A program made the position numbers and the translations under genes. Positions 41,555-52,776 of a DNA stretch of 64,000 bases are shown in pieces (position 1 is the stretch's first letter; each line of letters opens with the position of its first letter). The notes beneath the pieces are model-generated. The model ran no database searches. It was given only the letters and a program-made list of their open reading frames with translations, and was not told the DNA's origin. The stretch spans positions 682,001-746,000 of the forward strand of contig CAVTOO010000002.1 of assembly GCA_963736355.1 (NCBI GenBank), written 5' to 3'. This DNA comes from CAVTOO01 sp963736355. Lineage in GTDB: Bacteria; Pseudomonadota; Alphaproteobacteria; Rhizobiales; Xanthobacteraceae.

Positions 41555-42306
41555 TCACACCGTCTTCTCCGGCCAGCGGCACAGATCGTTGATCAGGCAT
41601 TTTTCGCACAAGCGGCTTGCGCGCGATACAGGTGTAGCGCCCGTGCAGGATCAGCCAGTGATGCGCGTGCCGCTTGAACTCGGCCGGAATGACGCGCTCA
41701 AGGCCAAGCTCCACCTCAAGCGGATCCTTGCCGGGCGCGAGCCCCGTGCGATTGCCGACGCGGAACAGATGCGTATCGACCGCGATGGTCGGCTCGCCGA
41801 ACGCAATATTGAGCACGACATTGGCCGTCTTGCGCCCGACACCGGGCAGCGCCTGCAATTCCTCGCGCGTGCGCGGCACGGCGCCGCCATGCTCGGCGAT
41901 CAGGCGCTCGCGAGAGCGCGATCACGTTTTTCGCCTTGGTGCGAAACAGCCCGATGGTCTTGATGTAGTCGCGCAGCTTGTCCTCGCCGAGCGCGAGCAT
42001 CGCCTGCGGTGTGTCGGCAACGGCGAACAGCGCACGCGTCGCCTTGTTGACGCCGGCGTCGGTCGCCTGCGCCGACAGCACCACCGCGACCAGGAGCGTG
42101 AAGGTATTGATGTGTTCCAGTTCGCCCTTGGGCTCGGGATTGGCGGCACGAAACCGCGAGAAAGCCTCGTGAATCTCGGCCTCTCGCCAGGGCTTTGAGA
42201 TCGCCTTCGGCTTCTTCGCAGCGGTCCGCGCCGGCCCACGGATGGCGTGCGCTTTGCGCACCGCGCCTGCTTCTTTAGAGACTTTCTTCGTCGCCTTTTT
42301 GGCCAT
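41555..42306 (-). CDS. nth: Endonuclease III
   Basis: 249 residues after two corrections (TCG+C before GAG near 41914; CTT+G before TGC near 41610). Removes oxidised pyrimidines and cleaves abasic sites. The helix-hairpin-helix LQALPGVGRKTANVVLNIAF with the catalytic lysine, the catalytic aspartate in AVDTHLFRV, and the [4Fe-4S] loop (C-x6-C-x2-C-x5-C: CIARKPLCEKCLINDLC) are intact once corrected. A 40-residue Lys/Ala-rich N-terminal extension precedes the core. Confidence 0.93.
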
Positions 42307-42330
42307 GATCGACGTATAAAGATGATGGCG

Positions 42331-42363
42331 AAACGTGGGAACCGGTTTCGAACAGGATCATGC
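42331..42363. repeat. GCATGATC palindrome, partial copy 6
   Basis: AACGTGGGAACCGGTTTCGA, ACAGGATCATGCG: right half of the consensus. The ATG of the following DUF2244 gene is the one inside GATCATGCG. It lies in the divergent gap between nth and DUF2244. Confidence 0.6.
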
Positions 42364-42911
42364 GTCAACAGGACACCATGACCGGCCAAGATGCCTTCGA
42401 TGAGCCGGCACTGTTTTCCGCGTCGCTGACGCCACACCGCTCGCTGGGCGCACGGGGCTTCGCCACACTGCTGGCTTTACTGGCCCTCATCAGCGTCGCG
42501 GCGGGGACCGTGTTCCTCATCATGGGCGCATGGCCGGTGACCGGCTTTTTCGGCCTCGACGTTGTGCTGATCTACATCGCCTTCCGCATCAACTATGCGC
42601 GCGCTGCAGCGTCCGAAGACTACGCCATGACGCCGTCGGACCTGCGCGTCCGCCGCACCAGCCATCGCGGCGAGGTGGCGCAATGGCATTTCAACCCGCT
42701 GTGGGTCCGGCTGCACAAGGACACGCATGAGGAATTCGGCGTGCAGCGGCTGTCGCTGGTGTCGCGCGGCAGGCATCTCATCATCGCGAATTTTCTCGGG
42801 CCGCAAGAAAAAGAAAGCTTCGCGCAAGCGCTGTCGGCGGCGCTGGGCACCGCACGACGCGGCGTCAGGCCGCCAGATCGACCTTCGAAGCCACCGTCGA
42901 ATCCGCATTGA
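42360..42911 (+). CDS. DUF2244 membrane protein
   Basis: 183 residues. Two membrane helices (about 33-53 TLLALLALISVAAGTVFLI and 58-75 PVTGFFGLDVVLIYIAFRI) precede a cytosolic or periplasmic domain (DLRVRRTSHRGEVAQWHFNPLWVRL..LSLVSRGRHLIIANFLGPQEKESFA) typical of DUF2244. Function unknown; it is often next to nth. The start may instead be the ATG at 42378, because the one at 42360 belongs to a repeat. Its 3' end overlaps gpmA tail-to-tail by 47 bases. Confidence 0.8.
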   Translation: MRQQDTMTGQDAFDEPALFSASLTPHRSLGARGFATLLALLALISVAAGTVFLIMGAWPVTGFFGLDVVLIYIAFRINYARAAASEDYAMTPSDLRVRRTSHRGEVAQWHFNPLWVRLHKDTHEEFGVQRLSLVSRGRHLIIANFLGPQEKESFAQALSAALGTARRGVRPPDRPSKPPSNPH

Positions 42912-43494
42912 GCCGGTAGATGATCGGCACGCCGGTCTCCAGCTCGCGCTTCACGATGGTCTCGGGCGTATGCTTCTCCAGAACCATGATCAGCGCACGC
43001 AGCGAATTGCCATGCGCGGCAACCAGCGTGCGCTTGCCGTTGAGCACGCCCGGCAGGATCTCCTGCACGTAGTAAGGCAGCGTGCGGGCAATGGTGTCCT
43101 TGAGACTTTCGCCGCCGGGAGGCGCGATGTCGTAGGACCGGCGCCAGATCAGCACCTGATCCTCGCCCCACTTCTTGCGCGCATCGTCCTTGTTCAGCCC
43201 GGAGAGATCGCCATAGTCGCGCTCGTTGAGCGCGAGGTTCTTCGTCACCGGAATGTTCGACTGTCCCATCTGATCGAGCACGATATCGAGCGTGCGCTGC
43301 GCGCGCTTGAGCGCGGAGGTGTAGGCGACGTCGAACGTCAGGCCTTGCGCCTTGAGCTTCTGGCCGGCGGCGGTCGCCTCGTTGACGCCCTTCTCGGTCA
43401 GATCGACATCACGCCAGCCGGTGAAGAGGTTTTTCAGATTCCACTCGCTCTGGCCGTGACGGATGAGAACCAGAAGACGTTCGTTCTGCGACAT
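42865..43494 (-). CDS. gpmA: 2,3-bisphosphoglycerate-dependent phosphoglycerate mutase
   Basis: 209 residues. Interconverts 3- and 2-phosphoglycerate. LVLIRHGQSEWNLKNLFTGW (phosphohistidine RHG), ALNERDYGDLSG and LVAAHGNSLRAL (second His) are the catalytic motifs. A shortened alphaproteobacterial version of the 250-residue E. coli enzyme. Lies just downstream of dapB on the same strand. Confidence 0.94.
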   Translation of the reverse strand: MSQNERLLVLIRHGQSEWNLKNLFTGWRDVDLTEKGVNEATAAGQKLKAQGLTFDVAYTSALKRAQRTLDIVLDQMGQSNIPVTKNLALNERDYGDLSGLNKDDARKKWGEDQVLIWRRSYDIAPPGGESLKDTIARTLPYYVQEILPGVLNGKRTLVAAHGNSLRALIMVLEKHTPETIVKRELETGVPIIYRLNADSTVASKVDLAA

Positions 43495-43524
43495 TCCAAC
43501 AAGCTCCGGTTTATTTCAGTTCGC

Positions 43525-43550
43525 GCATGATCCCCGTGTCGGGATCATGT
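43525..43550. repeat. GCATGATC palindrome, minimal copy 7 (dapB 3' end)
   Basis: GCATGATCCCCGTGTCGGGATCATGT: only the outer arms remain, with an eight-base loop in place of the centre. It lies directly beyond the dapB stop codon (TAGAACATGATC). Confidence 0.75.
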
Positions 43551-43551
43551 T

Positions 43552-44367
43552 CTAGAAATTCTCAAGACCGAGCACATCGGCCATCGAATAGAGGCCCGGC
43601 TTGCGGCCGCGCGCCCACAACGCGGCCTTGAGCGCGCCGCGCGCAAAGATCATGCGATCCTCGGCCTTGTGGTTGAGTTCGATGCGCTCATAGGGGCCGG
43701 CGAAAACGACGCTGTGGTCGCCGACCACCGTGCCGCCGCGCAGCGCGGCAAAGCCGATATCGCCCTTCTCGCGCGCGCCGGTGTGACCGTCGCGCGAGCG
43801 CACCGAGCGCTGGTTGAGATCGATCTTGCGCCCCTGCGCAGCCGCCTGACCGAGCAGCAACGCGGTGCCCGACGGCGCATCGATCTTGCGGTTGTGGTGC
43901 ATCTCGACAATCTCGATGTCGAAGTCTTCATCGAGCGAGGTCGCCACACGTCTCACCAGCGCGGCCAGTAAATTGACGCCGAGGCTCATATTGCCGGACT
44001 TCACGATCGCCGTGCGTGAAGCGGCCTTCTTCACCGCCGCCTCGTCCTCCGACGACATCCCGGTCGTGCCGATGATGTGAACAAGACCGTGCTGGGCCGC
44101 GATCGCGGCATTGGAGACGCTGGCTTCGGGAATGGTGAAGTCGATCAGGCCGTCGGCCTTCGATGCGATCTGGGCCAGATCCATCACCAGCGGAATGCCG
44201 TTCGCGCCAAGCCCGGCAAGAACGCCGGAATCCTGGCCGAGCAGCGCCGAGCCCGGTGCTTCCAGCGCGCCCGCGAGCACCAGACCGTCGGTCTGCGCAA
44301 TGGCCTGCGCCAGCGCGCGGCCCATGCGACCACCGGCTCCGGCAACAATCAGGCGCATGTCTGACAT
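43552..44367 (-). CDS. dapB: 4-hydroxy-tetrahydrodipicolinate reductase
   Basis: 271 residues. NAD(P)H-dependent step of lysine and diaminopimelate synthesis. LIVAGAGGRMGRALAQAIAQ (dinucleotide loop), IIGTTGMSSEDE, and the active-site EMHHNRKIDAPSGTAL are diagnostic. I start at MSDMRLIV (44367), 40 codons inside the longest frame, which otherwise reads back through a repeat. Followed by a minimal palindrome and gpmA. Confidence 0.95.
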   Translation of the reverse strand: MSDMRLIVAGAGGRMGRALAQAIAQTDGLVLAGALEAPGSALLGQDSGVLAGLGANGIPLVMDLAQIASKADGLIDFTIPEASVSNAAIAAQHGLVHIIGTTGMSSEDEAAVKKAASRTAIVKSGNMSLGVNLLAALVRRVATSLDEDFDIEIVEMHHNRKIDAPSGTALLLGQAAAQGRKIDLNQRSVRSRDGHTGAREKGDIGFAALRGGTVVGDHSVVFAGPYERIELNHKAEDRMIFARGALKAALWARGRKPGLYSMADVLGLENF

Positions 44368-44442
44368 GGGGCTCTCCCGCCACGAGGAACGGGGCCGGAT
44401 ATAGCGGCTTGGGGTGCTGTTGTCAGTAGCTTCCCAGAAGAT

Positions 44443-44558
44443 CGTCATTCCGGGGTAACGCGAAGCGTTGAACCCGGAATCCATAACCCCTGACTTTCAT
44501 AACTTGCACTGGGCTATGGATTCGGGCTCGCGCCATCCGGCGCGCCCCGGAATGACGA
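44443..44558. repeat. GTCATTCCGG palindromic repeat, copy 2
   Basis: CGTCATTCCGGGGTAACGCGAAGCGTTGAACCC then GGAATCCATAACCCCTGA, ending GGCGCGCCCCGGAATGACG. Shares its centre GGAATCCATAACCCCTGA with 55451-55583. Confidence 0.8.
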
Positions 44559-44574
44559 AAGCTTTCCAAAGTTA

Positions 44575-45271
44575 TTAGCCCGCAGCCTGCGCGATTTCGG
44601 CGACGATGGCCTGCGCCGAGGCCCGCGGATCGGGAGCCGCGACCACCGGCCGGGCGACCACCAGATAGTCAGCGCCTGCCTTGATGGCGGCTGACGGCGT
44701 CATGATGCGTTTCTGGTCGCCGGTCTCGCTACCGGCGGGCCGGATGCCGGGCGTCACCAGGAGCCACGTCCGGACCCACGATACCGCGCAGCCGCGCCGC
44801 CTCCTCGGCGGAACATACGATGCCGCAACCGAAATCGCGTGCCTGCACCGCGCGCTTCGCGACCAGGTCGGCGACGGAGAGCGCGTAGCCCGCTTCCTTG
44901 AGGTCCGCGTCGTCGTAGGAGGTCAGCACGGTCACCGCGAGGATCTTCAGCTTCGATCCCTTCGCAGCCTCGACCGCCGCCTTCATCGTCTGCGGATAGG
45001 CGTGAACCGTCAGAAACGTCGCACCGAGATTGATCGCGCTCTCGACCCCGCGCGCCACCGTGTTGCCGATGTCGTGCATCTTGAGATCGAGGAAAACTTT
45101 TTTGCCGCTGTCGGCCAGCGCGCGCACCAGCGGCAGCCCGCCGGCATAGGCGAGCTGATAGCCGATCTTGTAGAACGTCACCGCATCGCCCAGCCGATCG
45201 ACCATCGCTTCGGCGTCGCGCACCGACGAGATATCAAGTCCGACAATCAGGCGATCCTTTGCGGCGATCAT
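44575..45271 (-). CDS. pyrF: Orotidine 5'-phosphate decarboxylase
   Basis: 231 residues after one correction near 44770 (extra G after GTG). Last step of UMP synthesis. LIVGLDISSVRDAEAMVDRL, the catalytic KVFLDLKMHDIGNTVARGV (D-x-K-x-x-D) and TPGIRPAGSETGDQKRIMTP (phosphate loop) are all present. Unlike most breaks in the window, this extra base is the same as its neighbour, so it could be a plain run-length error. Confidence 0.93.
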
Positions 45272-45292
45272 GTATATTCTTCCCTGTGTTAG

Positions 45293-45871
45293 TCACATCA
45301 TGCGCTGCGCGAGATCGACGACGTCGCGCACAAAGCCACGCAGCCTTTCGGCCTCATGTGCGTCCTTGAGCTGATCCATGTCGTCGAAAGCCTGCTCTGC
45401 CCCCGACACCGAAATCTGCGCCGGCAGCACGAGCGCGCCGCAACCGATTTCCAGCACCTGACGCAGCGCCAGCAATCCGCGCAGGCCGCCGAAACGTCCG
45501 TTCGAGGCCGAGCCCAGCGCGAAGACGCGTCCGCGGAACACCGACAGCGGTGCCTCGCCGCGCTCGCGCACGCGCGACACCCAATCGATCGTGTTCTTCA
45601 CCAGCGGCGAGAATGACGCATTGTATTCGGGACTGACGACAATCACGCCGTGATGCGCGCCGATCATGCGCTTGAGCTCATGCGCGGCGTCAGGCACGCC
45701 GCGCGCCTCGATGGCTGCGTCGTAGATCGGCATTTGATAGTCGGCGAGAGAAATGCGCGTGACATCGATATTGGACAGCGTCAATTCACGCGTGATGGAA
45801 GCCGCAAGCCGCACATTGTGCGAGCCGGTCCGCAACGACCCGGGAATGACGAGAATCTTCACCGCCGCCAT
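45293..45871 (-). CDS. NADPH-dependent FMN reductase
   Basis: 192 residues from ATG 45871. Flavodoxin-like fold: KILVIPGSLRTGSHNVRLAA (FMN phosphate loop), VIVVSPEYNASFSPLVKNTI (the SPEYN flavin motif), FALGSASNGRFGGLRGLLA. The family includes ChrR and azoreductase-like quinone reductases; the physiological substrate is unknown. It lies 21 bases upstream of pyrF on the same strand. Confidence 0.87.
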   Translation of the reverse strand: MAAVKILVIPGSLRTGSHNVRLAASITRELTLSNIDVTRISLADYQMPIYDAAIEARGVPDAAHELKRMIGAHHGVIVVSPEYNASFSPLVKNTIDWVSRVRERGEAPLSVFRGRVFALGSASNGRFGGLRGLLALRQVLEIGCGALVLPAQISVSGAEQAFDDMDQLKDAHEAERLRGFVRDVVDLAQRMM

Positions 45872-46002
45872 AGGGGCAAGCCGTAGATCAATCCAGCGAG
45901 GATCACAACGTCCGGCAGGCGTCATCCACCTGGGCGGATACGAAAATGCCCCGCTTTCGCGGGGCATGGAACGCTATGCAATTTGTTTGGGCAGAAGGCC
46001 GA

Positions 46003-46611
46003 TCAGCCCTTGCGATAGACCCACACGCGCGCCGGCGGCACGTTCATCCAGATGCGCTCGGATGCCTCGGTGGAAATGCCCGGCAGCGACTTCGGGATCG
46101 GCGGCGCGACCGAATAGGTGAACTGGATGAAGGGCGCTTTCGGTGCGAGCGCGATGAAGGCGTCGCGCAACAGACGCACGCGCGTGCGCATCGGCTTGGT
46201 CACGAGCGGCAGACCCGACACAACGGCCGAAGCCGGCTGGCGCAGCACATCGCCGAGCGTATCGCGCAGCGAATAGGCATCGCCCTGCAACACCGTCGCC
46301 TGCGGGAAGCGGTCGCGCAGCAGCGCGCAGAAATTCGGTGAGTATTCGATGAGCACGAGGCGCTTCTGATCGATACCGCGTTCCACCAGCGCCGTCGTGA
46401 TCGGACCCGTACCGGGCCCGAGCTCGATCACCGGTGCATCGGAGTTGATGTCGACATAGCTCGCCATCGTGCGCGCAAGCAGCTTGCCCGAAGGCATCAC
46501 TGCACCCATCGCTAACGGCTTCTCGATCCAGGATCGCAGGAAGCGCACCTCGTCATCGAGGCGGGGCTTCTTGAAAACACGCGCGGACGGTTGCGGGAAC
46601 ATGTGTCTCAC
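46003..46611 (-). CDS. pmtA: Phospholipid N-methyltransferase (PmtA-like)
   Basis: 202 residues. SAM-dependent enzyme of the Rhodobacter/Sinorhizobium type, converting phosphatidylethanolamine stepwise to phosphatidylcholine. FLRSWIEKPLAMGAVMPSGK (membrane-binding amphipathic helix), APVIELGPGTGPITTALVER (SAM loop) and VVSGLPLVTKPMRTRVRLL match PmtA. A KsgA-like rRNA methylase is less likely because of the N-terminal helix and the short length. Confidence 0.82.
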   Translation of the reverse strand: MRHMFPQPSARVFKKPRLDDEVRFLRSWIEKPLAMGAVMPSGKLLARTMASYVDINSDAPVIELGPGTGPITTALVERGIDQKRLVLIEYSPNFCALLRDRFPQATVLQGDAYSLRDTLGDVLRQPASAVVSGLPLVTKPMRTRVRLLRDAFIALAPKAPFIQFTYSVAPPIPKSLPGISTEASERIWMNVPPARVWVYRKG

Positions 46612-46681
46612 AGGCGGGGGAATGCCCCGGTCACAGCAGTGTCATACGGTCTGACTGCCTCGACGGTCAAGACGCCGCCAC

Positions 46682-47812
46682 TCAGGACGACGCTCGCGTT
46701 CCGAAGAAGTCTTTGACTTTCGAGAAGAATCCGTCGGCCTCCGGCTGCGTAGCCCCGGACGACAGGCGGTCGAACTCCGCCAGCAGCTCTTTTTGCTTTT
46801 TAGTCAGGTTTTGCGGCGTTTCCACGACCACCTGGACATACATATCGCCGGTCTGGCGGGCGCGCAGCACCGGCATTCCCTTGGATGCAATGCGGAACCG
46901 TCGCCCGGATTGGGACCCGGCGGGCACTTTAACCTTAGCCTGACCTTTTTCGATGGTCGGCACCTCGAACTCCCCGCCAAGCGCCGCCGTCACCATGGAA
47001 ATGGGGACCCGGCAGTGCAGGTCGGCGCCGTCGCGCTGGAAAAACGCATGCGAGGCGAGAGACAGGAAAATGTAGAGATCGCCGGGCGGACCGCCGCGCG
47101 TCCCGGCTTCGCCTTCGCCGGCGAGGCGAATGCGGGTGCCGTCCTCGACACCCGGCGGAATATTGACCGACAGCGTCCGCTCGCGCGTTACCCGGCCAGA
47201 GCCCGAACAGGACGCGCAGGGATCTTCGATGACCTGGCCGCGACCGTGGCAGCCGGGGCAGGTGCGCTCCAGCGTAAAGAAGCCCTGGGCGTGACGAATG
47301 CGGCCGGCGCCGCCGCAATGCGGACAGGCTTTCGGCTTGCTGCCCGCCTTGGCGCCGGAGCCCGAACAGGTTTCGCAGGTGACCGACGTCGGAATGCGGA
47401 TCTCGGCCGCCTTGCCGCTGAACGCGTCCTCGAGCGTGATTTCCATATTGTAGCGCAGATCGGCGCCGCGCTCGCGGCCGCCCTGGCCGCGCTGGCCGCC
47501 GGCCATACCGAAGATGCCTTCGAAGATATCTGAAAAGGCGGAGCCGAAATCGGAGCCGAAACCGCGCGCGCCGCCGCCATTGCCCTGCTCGAACGCAGCG
47601 TGGCCGAAGCGGTCATAGGCCGCGCGCTTGTCGGAATCCTTCAGGACCTCGTAGGCCTCGTTGCATTCCTTGAACCGGACTTCGCAATCCTTGTCGTTCG
47701 GATTGCGGTCGGGGTGATGCTGCATCGCCGCCTTGCGGAAGGCGGCCTTGAGCTCGACCTCCGTGCAGGTTCGCGTGACGCCGAGGACTTCGTAATAATC
47801 GCGCTTCGACAT
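46682..47812 (-). CDS. dnaJ: Chaperone protein DnaJ
   Basis: 376 residues. J-domain (KRDYYEVLGVTRTCTEVELK, HPD in HHPDRNPNDKDC), Gly/Phe-rich region (GGGARGFGSDFGSAFSDIF), four CxxCxGxG zinc repeats (CETCSGSGAKAG, CPHCGGAGRIRH, CPGCHGRGQVIE, CASCSGSGRVTR) and the C-terminal substrate domains. Stimulates DnaK ATP hydrolysis. Start at MSKRDYYE (47812). It follows dnaK beyond a terminator, so it may depend on read-through. Confidence 0.96.
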   Translation of the reverse strand: MSKRDYYEVLGVTRTCTEVELKAAFRKAAMQHHPDRNPNDKDCEVRFKECNEAYEVLKDSDKRAAYDRFGHAAFEQGNGGGARGFGSDFGSAFSDIFEGIFGMAGGQRGQGGRERGADLRYNMEITLEDAFSGKAAEIRIPTSVTCETCSGSGAKAGSKPKACPHCGGAGRIRHAQGFFTLERTCPGCHGRGQVIEDPCASCSGSGRVTRERTLSVNIPPGVEDGTRIRLAGEGEAGTRGGPPGDLYIFLSLASHAFFQRDGADLHCRVPISMVTAALGGEFEVPTIEKGQAKVKVPAGSQSGRRFRIASKGMPVLRARQTGDMYVQVVVETPQNLTKKQKELLAEFDRLSSGATQPEADGFFSKVKDFFGTRASS

Positions 47813-47891
47813 GATCTTGCTGCGCACCGCTCCGTGTCTTCATTCGCCGGTGGGATCAGACACCGTGAGTGACGATCCGAACGCGCCTCCC

Positions 47892-47940
47892 CCAAAAACA
47901 AGAGCCCTCATGCCCAAGGTTCAACCAAGGTCATGAGGGC
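47892..47940 (-). terminator. Intrinsic terminator between dnaK and dnaJ
   Basis: Minus-strand hairpin GCCCTCATG..CATGAGGGC with a partly paired inner CCTTGG/CCTTGG region, then TCTTGTTTTTG. Lies 16 bases after the dnaK stop. It would reduce dnaJ expression relative to dnaK. Confidence 0.85.
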
Positions 47941-47955
47941 CCGTTTCAATCAGCC

Positions 47956-49878
<1,923 letters not shown>

Positions 49879-50323
49879 GGTCTCTCATTCCTTTTTTACG
49901 GCAGGCCGGCAGGGCCCAGTGATTGCCAGAGACAAGCTCTCCTCAAGGAGAACGCGACCCTGTGCTTGAGGCGCCCGCGGGCCGAGACGACCGTCTCGTA
50001 CCCTTTGCCAGCCCCACAATTTCCCGGCCCCGAATGGACCGCTGGCGGAGATATAAGGGGGTCGGGGGTGGCCGCAAGCCATTTGCTCACGAAAACGCGA
50101 GAAGTCCGGGAAGCTTGCCTGAAATCCGTTAAGGCCTTGCGAGCTTTTGCGGGCGCCGTCGTGCCCAAAGCCGCCACGACAAGGCCCGGAACCGCCCGAA
50201 TGGTGCCCTGATCCTGCCGCACACCGCCCGCAGCCTCTGCACCGGGGAATCAACTGATTCGTTTGATTCAATGCCCGGTCCCGGGCCACCGGGGCTGACT
50301 GTCTGCGACGTCGGGGGACATCA
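49879..50323. other. 445-base gap between divergent dnaK and the secreted orphan
   Basis: Contains the dnaK heat-shock promoter at 50051-50078 and an untranslated leader of about 165 bases. A hairpin GAGCTTGTCTC-type segment and the GGCGCCCGCGGGCCG palindrome (about 49970-49985) lie in that leader. No CIRCE element (TTAGCACTC-N9-GAGTGCTAA) is visible. Confidence 0.5.
50051..50078 (-). promoter_or_regulatory. Heat-shock (RpoH / sigma-32) promoter of dnaK
   Basis: Minus strand: CTTG, 17 bases, CTTATAT. This fits the alphaproteobacterial sigma-32 pattern CTTG-N17-CYTATTT closely. Transcription would begin about 165 bases before the dnaK start codon. Confidence 0.65.
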
Positions 50324-51331
50324 ATGACGCACTGGAAATGGACGGCGGCGGCTTTTCTATGGGCCCCGCTGACGGCGTTTGCGTGCGGCGGGGCACAAGC
50401 CGCCGATGTGACCTACGCGCTGGGATCGCGCGTCGGACTTGTAACCGGCGAAAAGCTGACGCCGTCGAAACGGTTTCCGGGATTCGAGGATTCCGGCCAG
50501 GGCGTGCGGGTCGTCGCCTCCGAACTGCCCGAAAGCGCCTACACCCGCATCGAGCTGGCAATCAGCGAGACGCCCGACCTGCCCGGCCAGCCGGAACGGT
50601 TCGAGACGGCGCTGGGTCCGGCCTATCTGTCGCGCGAGCACGCCACGATGGGAGACGAGGACGTCGAGCAATTCGCCCTGATCACCCGCAGCGGCCGCTC
50701 GGCCACGCTGGTGACGGTGCAAATTCCCAAAAATGCGGCTCCGGTCTGGCCGGAAGCCGCGGTCCGAGACCATGCTGGCCACCGTCGCGCTGCGGCACGA
50801 AGTCCCGGTCGACGAACAATTCTCGCAGCTGCCTTTCGAAGATTCATGACCTCGGCGCATTTCCCACGGTGCGCACGCTGACGCCCGGACGCGTCATGCT
50901 TTTGTCCGACGGCCATGGCGACGATGCGGTCGACCACCCGACCTCGATGGTCGTCTCATTCGGACAAGGCGCGCCGAACTCCGCCGAAGACCGCGGCCGC
51001 TTCGGCGCAATTGCTGATGGGCGCGCTGCCGGGCCTGAAGAACATCCGTTTCACGCTGTCGGAGCCGATGCGGCTCGGCACCGCGCCGGGCTTCGAAACG
51101 CGCATGGAAGCGGTGATGGAGAAGTCCAATACACCGGTCGTGCTGGTGCAGTGGCTTCGCTTCGCCACCTCGGGCTTCATCCGGATGGTCGGCGTCGCGC
51201 CGCGCGACGAATGGGACAGCGTCTATCCGCGCCTGCGCGCCATCCGCGACAGCCTCGAAGTCAAAACCACTTACCCGCCGCCTGTCGCGACGCCGGCACC
51301 GAGCGTCGGCTTCATCGAAGTCAGAAATTAA
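50324..51331 (+). CDS. Secreted protein of unknown function
   Basis: 334 residues after three corrections (near 50768; GAA+G before ATT near 50840; GGC+G before CAA near 51008). Signal peptide WTAAAFLWAPLTAFACGGAQA. Mature features: DVTYALGSRVGLVTGEKLTP, RFPGFEDSGQGVRVVASELP, LTPGRVMLLSDGHGDDA, NIRFTLSEPMRLGTAPGFE and WLRFATSGFIRMVGVAPRDEW. The pattern of about eight strand-like segments and a late FIRMVGVAPRDEW resembles the fold of small PsbP/Mog1-like periplasmic proteins, but I do not recognise a named family. It faces dnaK. Confidence 0.7.
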
Positions 51332-51335
51332 CTAA

Positions 51336-51410
51336 AGCGTTTTCAAGCGAAGCAAGCCACCGGACTTGATCCGGTGGTGGGTACCGGTTCGCGTCAAGAA
51401 AACGCGTCAA
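51336..51410. repeat. GCGTTTTC palindromic repeat, copy 1
   Basis: AGCGTTTTCAAGCGAAGC, an inner hairpin CCACCGGACTTGATCCGGTGG, then TACCGGTTCGCGTCAAGAAA, ACGCGTCAA. Arms GCGTTTTC / GAAAACGC. Lies between the convergent secreted orphan and oprB-like porin, 4 bases after the orphan's stop and 2 bases before the porin's. A second copy is at 56179-56222. Confidence 0.7.
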
Positions 51411-51412
51411 TT

Positions 51413-52776
51413 TCAGAAATTGATGGTCGTTCGCACGCCGGCAATGAACGCATTGCCGATGGGGCGCGCGGGATTGAGCGGATCGGGCACGCGCCCGCCC
51501 GGATGCACGATGTATTGCAGGTCGGGCTGGATAGACCACCACGGCGTGATCTTCGCGAGATAGCTCAGTTCGAACACCGTCTCGTGGTCGCGGATCGGAT
51601 AGGGCGGGCCGTTGACGGCGAGGATATCGCGATCGAGGCCGGACGCATTGGCGCCGATCTTGCCGTGAGCCACGCCGACCGTGAGCAGATCGTCGGGCCG
51701 CGCTATCGAACAGACCCTTGATGCCGACACCGCCATCGACATAGGTCGACAGAAGATTGCGATTGTCGGGCGCAACGCCGGCACGCACAAACACGTTGAT
51801 GCTGCGTGCATCCGACCGCCAGATCATCTGGTCGGCGACGCCGTAAATGCCGGTATTGCCGCGATGCTGAAATCGCATTGGGCATGGACGGATCGGCAAG
51901 CGACACCGCAAGTCCCGTCGCTGGATCGATGCCGAAACGCTGATCGGCATAATTCGCGGTCGCATGCCAGATGCCGAGCTTGTAGACGCCCGGCAGACCG
52001 ACAGCGTTCGGCGCGGAATTCACAGCCAGCTGCGCTTCCGCGATCCACAGCGCGCCGCCCGAGGTCGAGAAGGTGGTGCCGTGGCGATTGCAGAGTTGCG
52101 GATTCTGCGTGCAGTTGGCTCCCGCCGGATCGCCCGAAAACACCGCCGCGAGCAATGTCACATCCTGGTTCGGTTTGATCTGCAACCGCACGCCCGGCGT
52201 CGCCAGCGGGTACGCAGGACCGCCGCTGCGGATATTGGCGGCGTTGATCGCGGCCCAGCCGAACGTGCCGTTGATGAGACCACCGGCGGTGGCGCTGGTC
52301 AGGAATTCGTCGTCGGCCGCGAGTTGACCGGCACGAATTGAAATCGCATCGCTCAAGAAATTCTGCTGCGCCCAGAGCGTGAACAGGCGCGTCGTGCGCA
52401 GCGCATCGATGTTGCTCGGATCGAACAGCGAGCCGACATTGTCGGCGGCGTTGCGGCCGCCATTGTGAATCTGGAACAGCTTGGCGTGCGTCGACAGCCC
52501 CTTGATGCCGACGAGCTTCTCCAGATCGGTATCGACGGCGAGTTCGAGACGGCCTTCGAAGGAGGCATCGCGGCGGATGCCGCCGGACATGACCTGCAAC
52601 GTCTCGCCGATATAGTTGATGGCAATGTTGACGCCGCGTTCGCGCAGCGCCGTGCGCGCGCCGCCCCAGTCGCTCATCACGGGAGGGGCTTCCTGGGCCT
52701 GCGCGACTGACACGATCGAGGCTGCGACGACCGCGGCCCACATCGACTTAAAGCCCATCCTACGCTTGTGATTCAT
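51413..52776 (-). CDS. OprB-family carbohydrate-selective porin (frames interrupted)
   Basis: About 450 residues. Signal peptide AAVVAASIVSVAQAQ; then WGGARTALRERGVNIAINYI and GIRRDASFEGRLELAVDTDL, DAISIRAGQLAADDEFLTS and WWSIQPDLQYIVHPGGRVPD, all typical of OprB porins (16-strand barrel letting sugars across the outer membrane). It ends in F, as outer-membrane barrels do. Two breaks (near 51868 and 51707) are corrected. The start has GGGGTGGGG upstream. The natural substrate cannot be read from the sequence. Confidence 0.83.
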
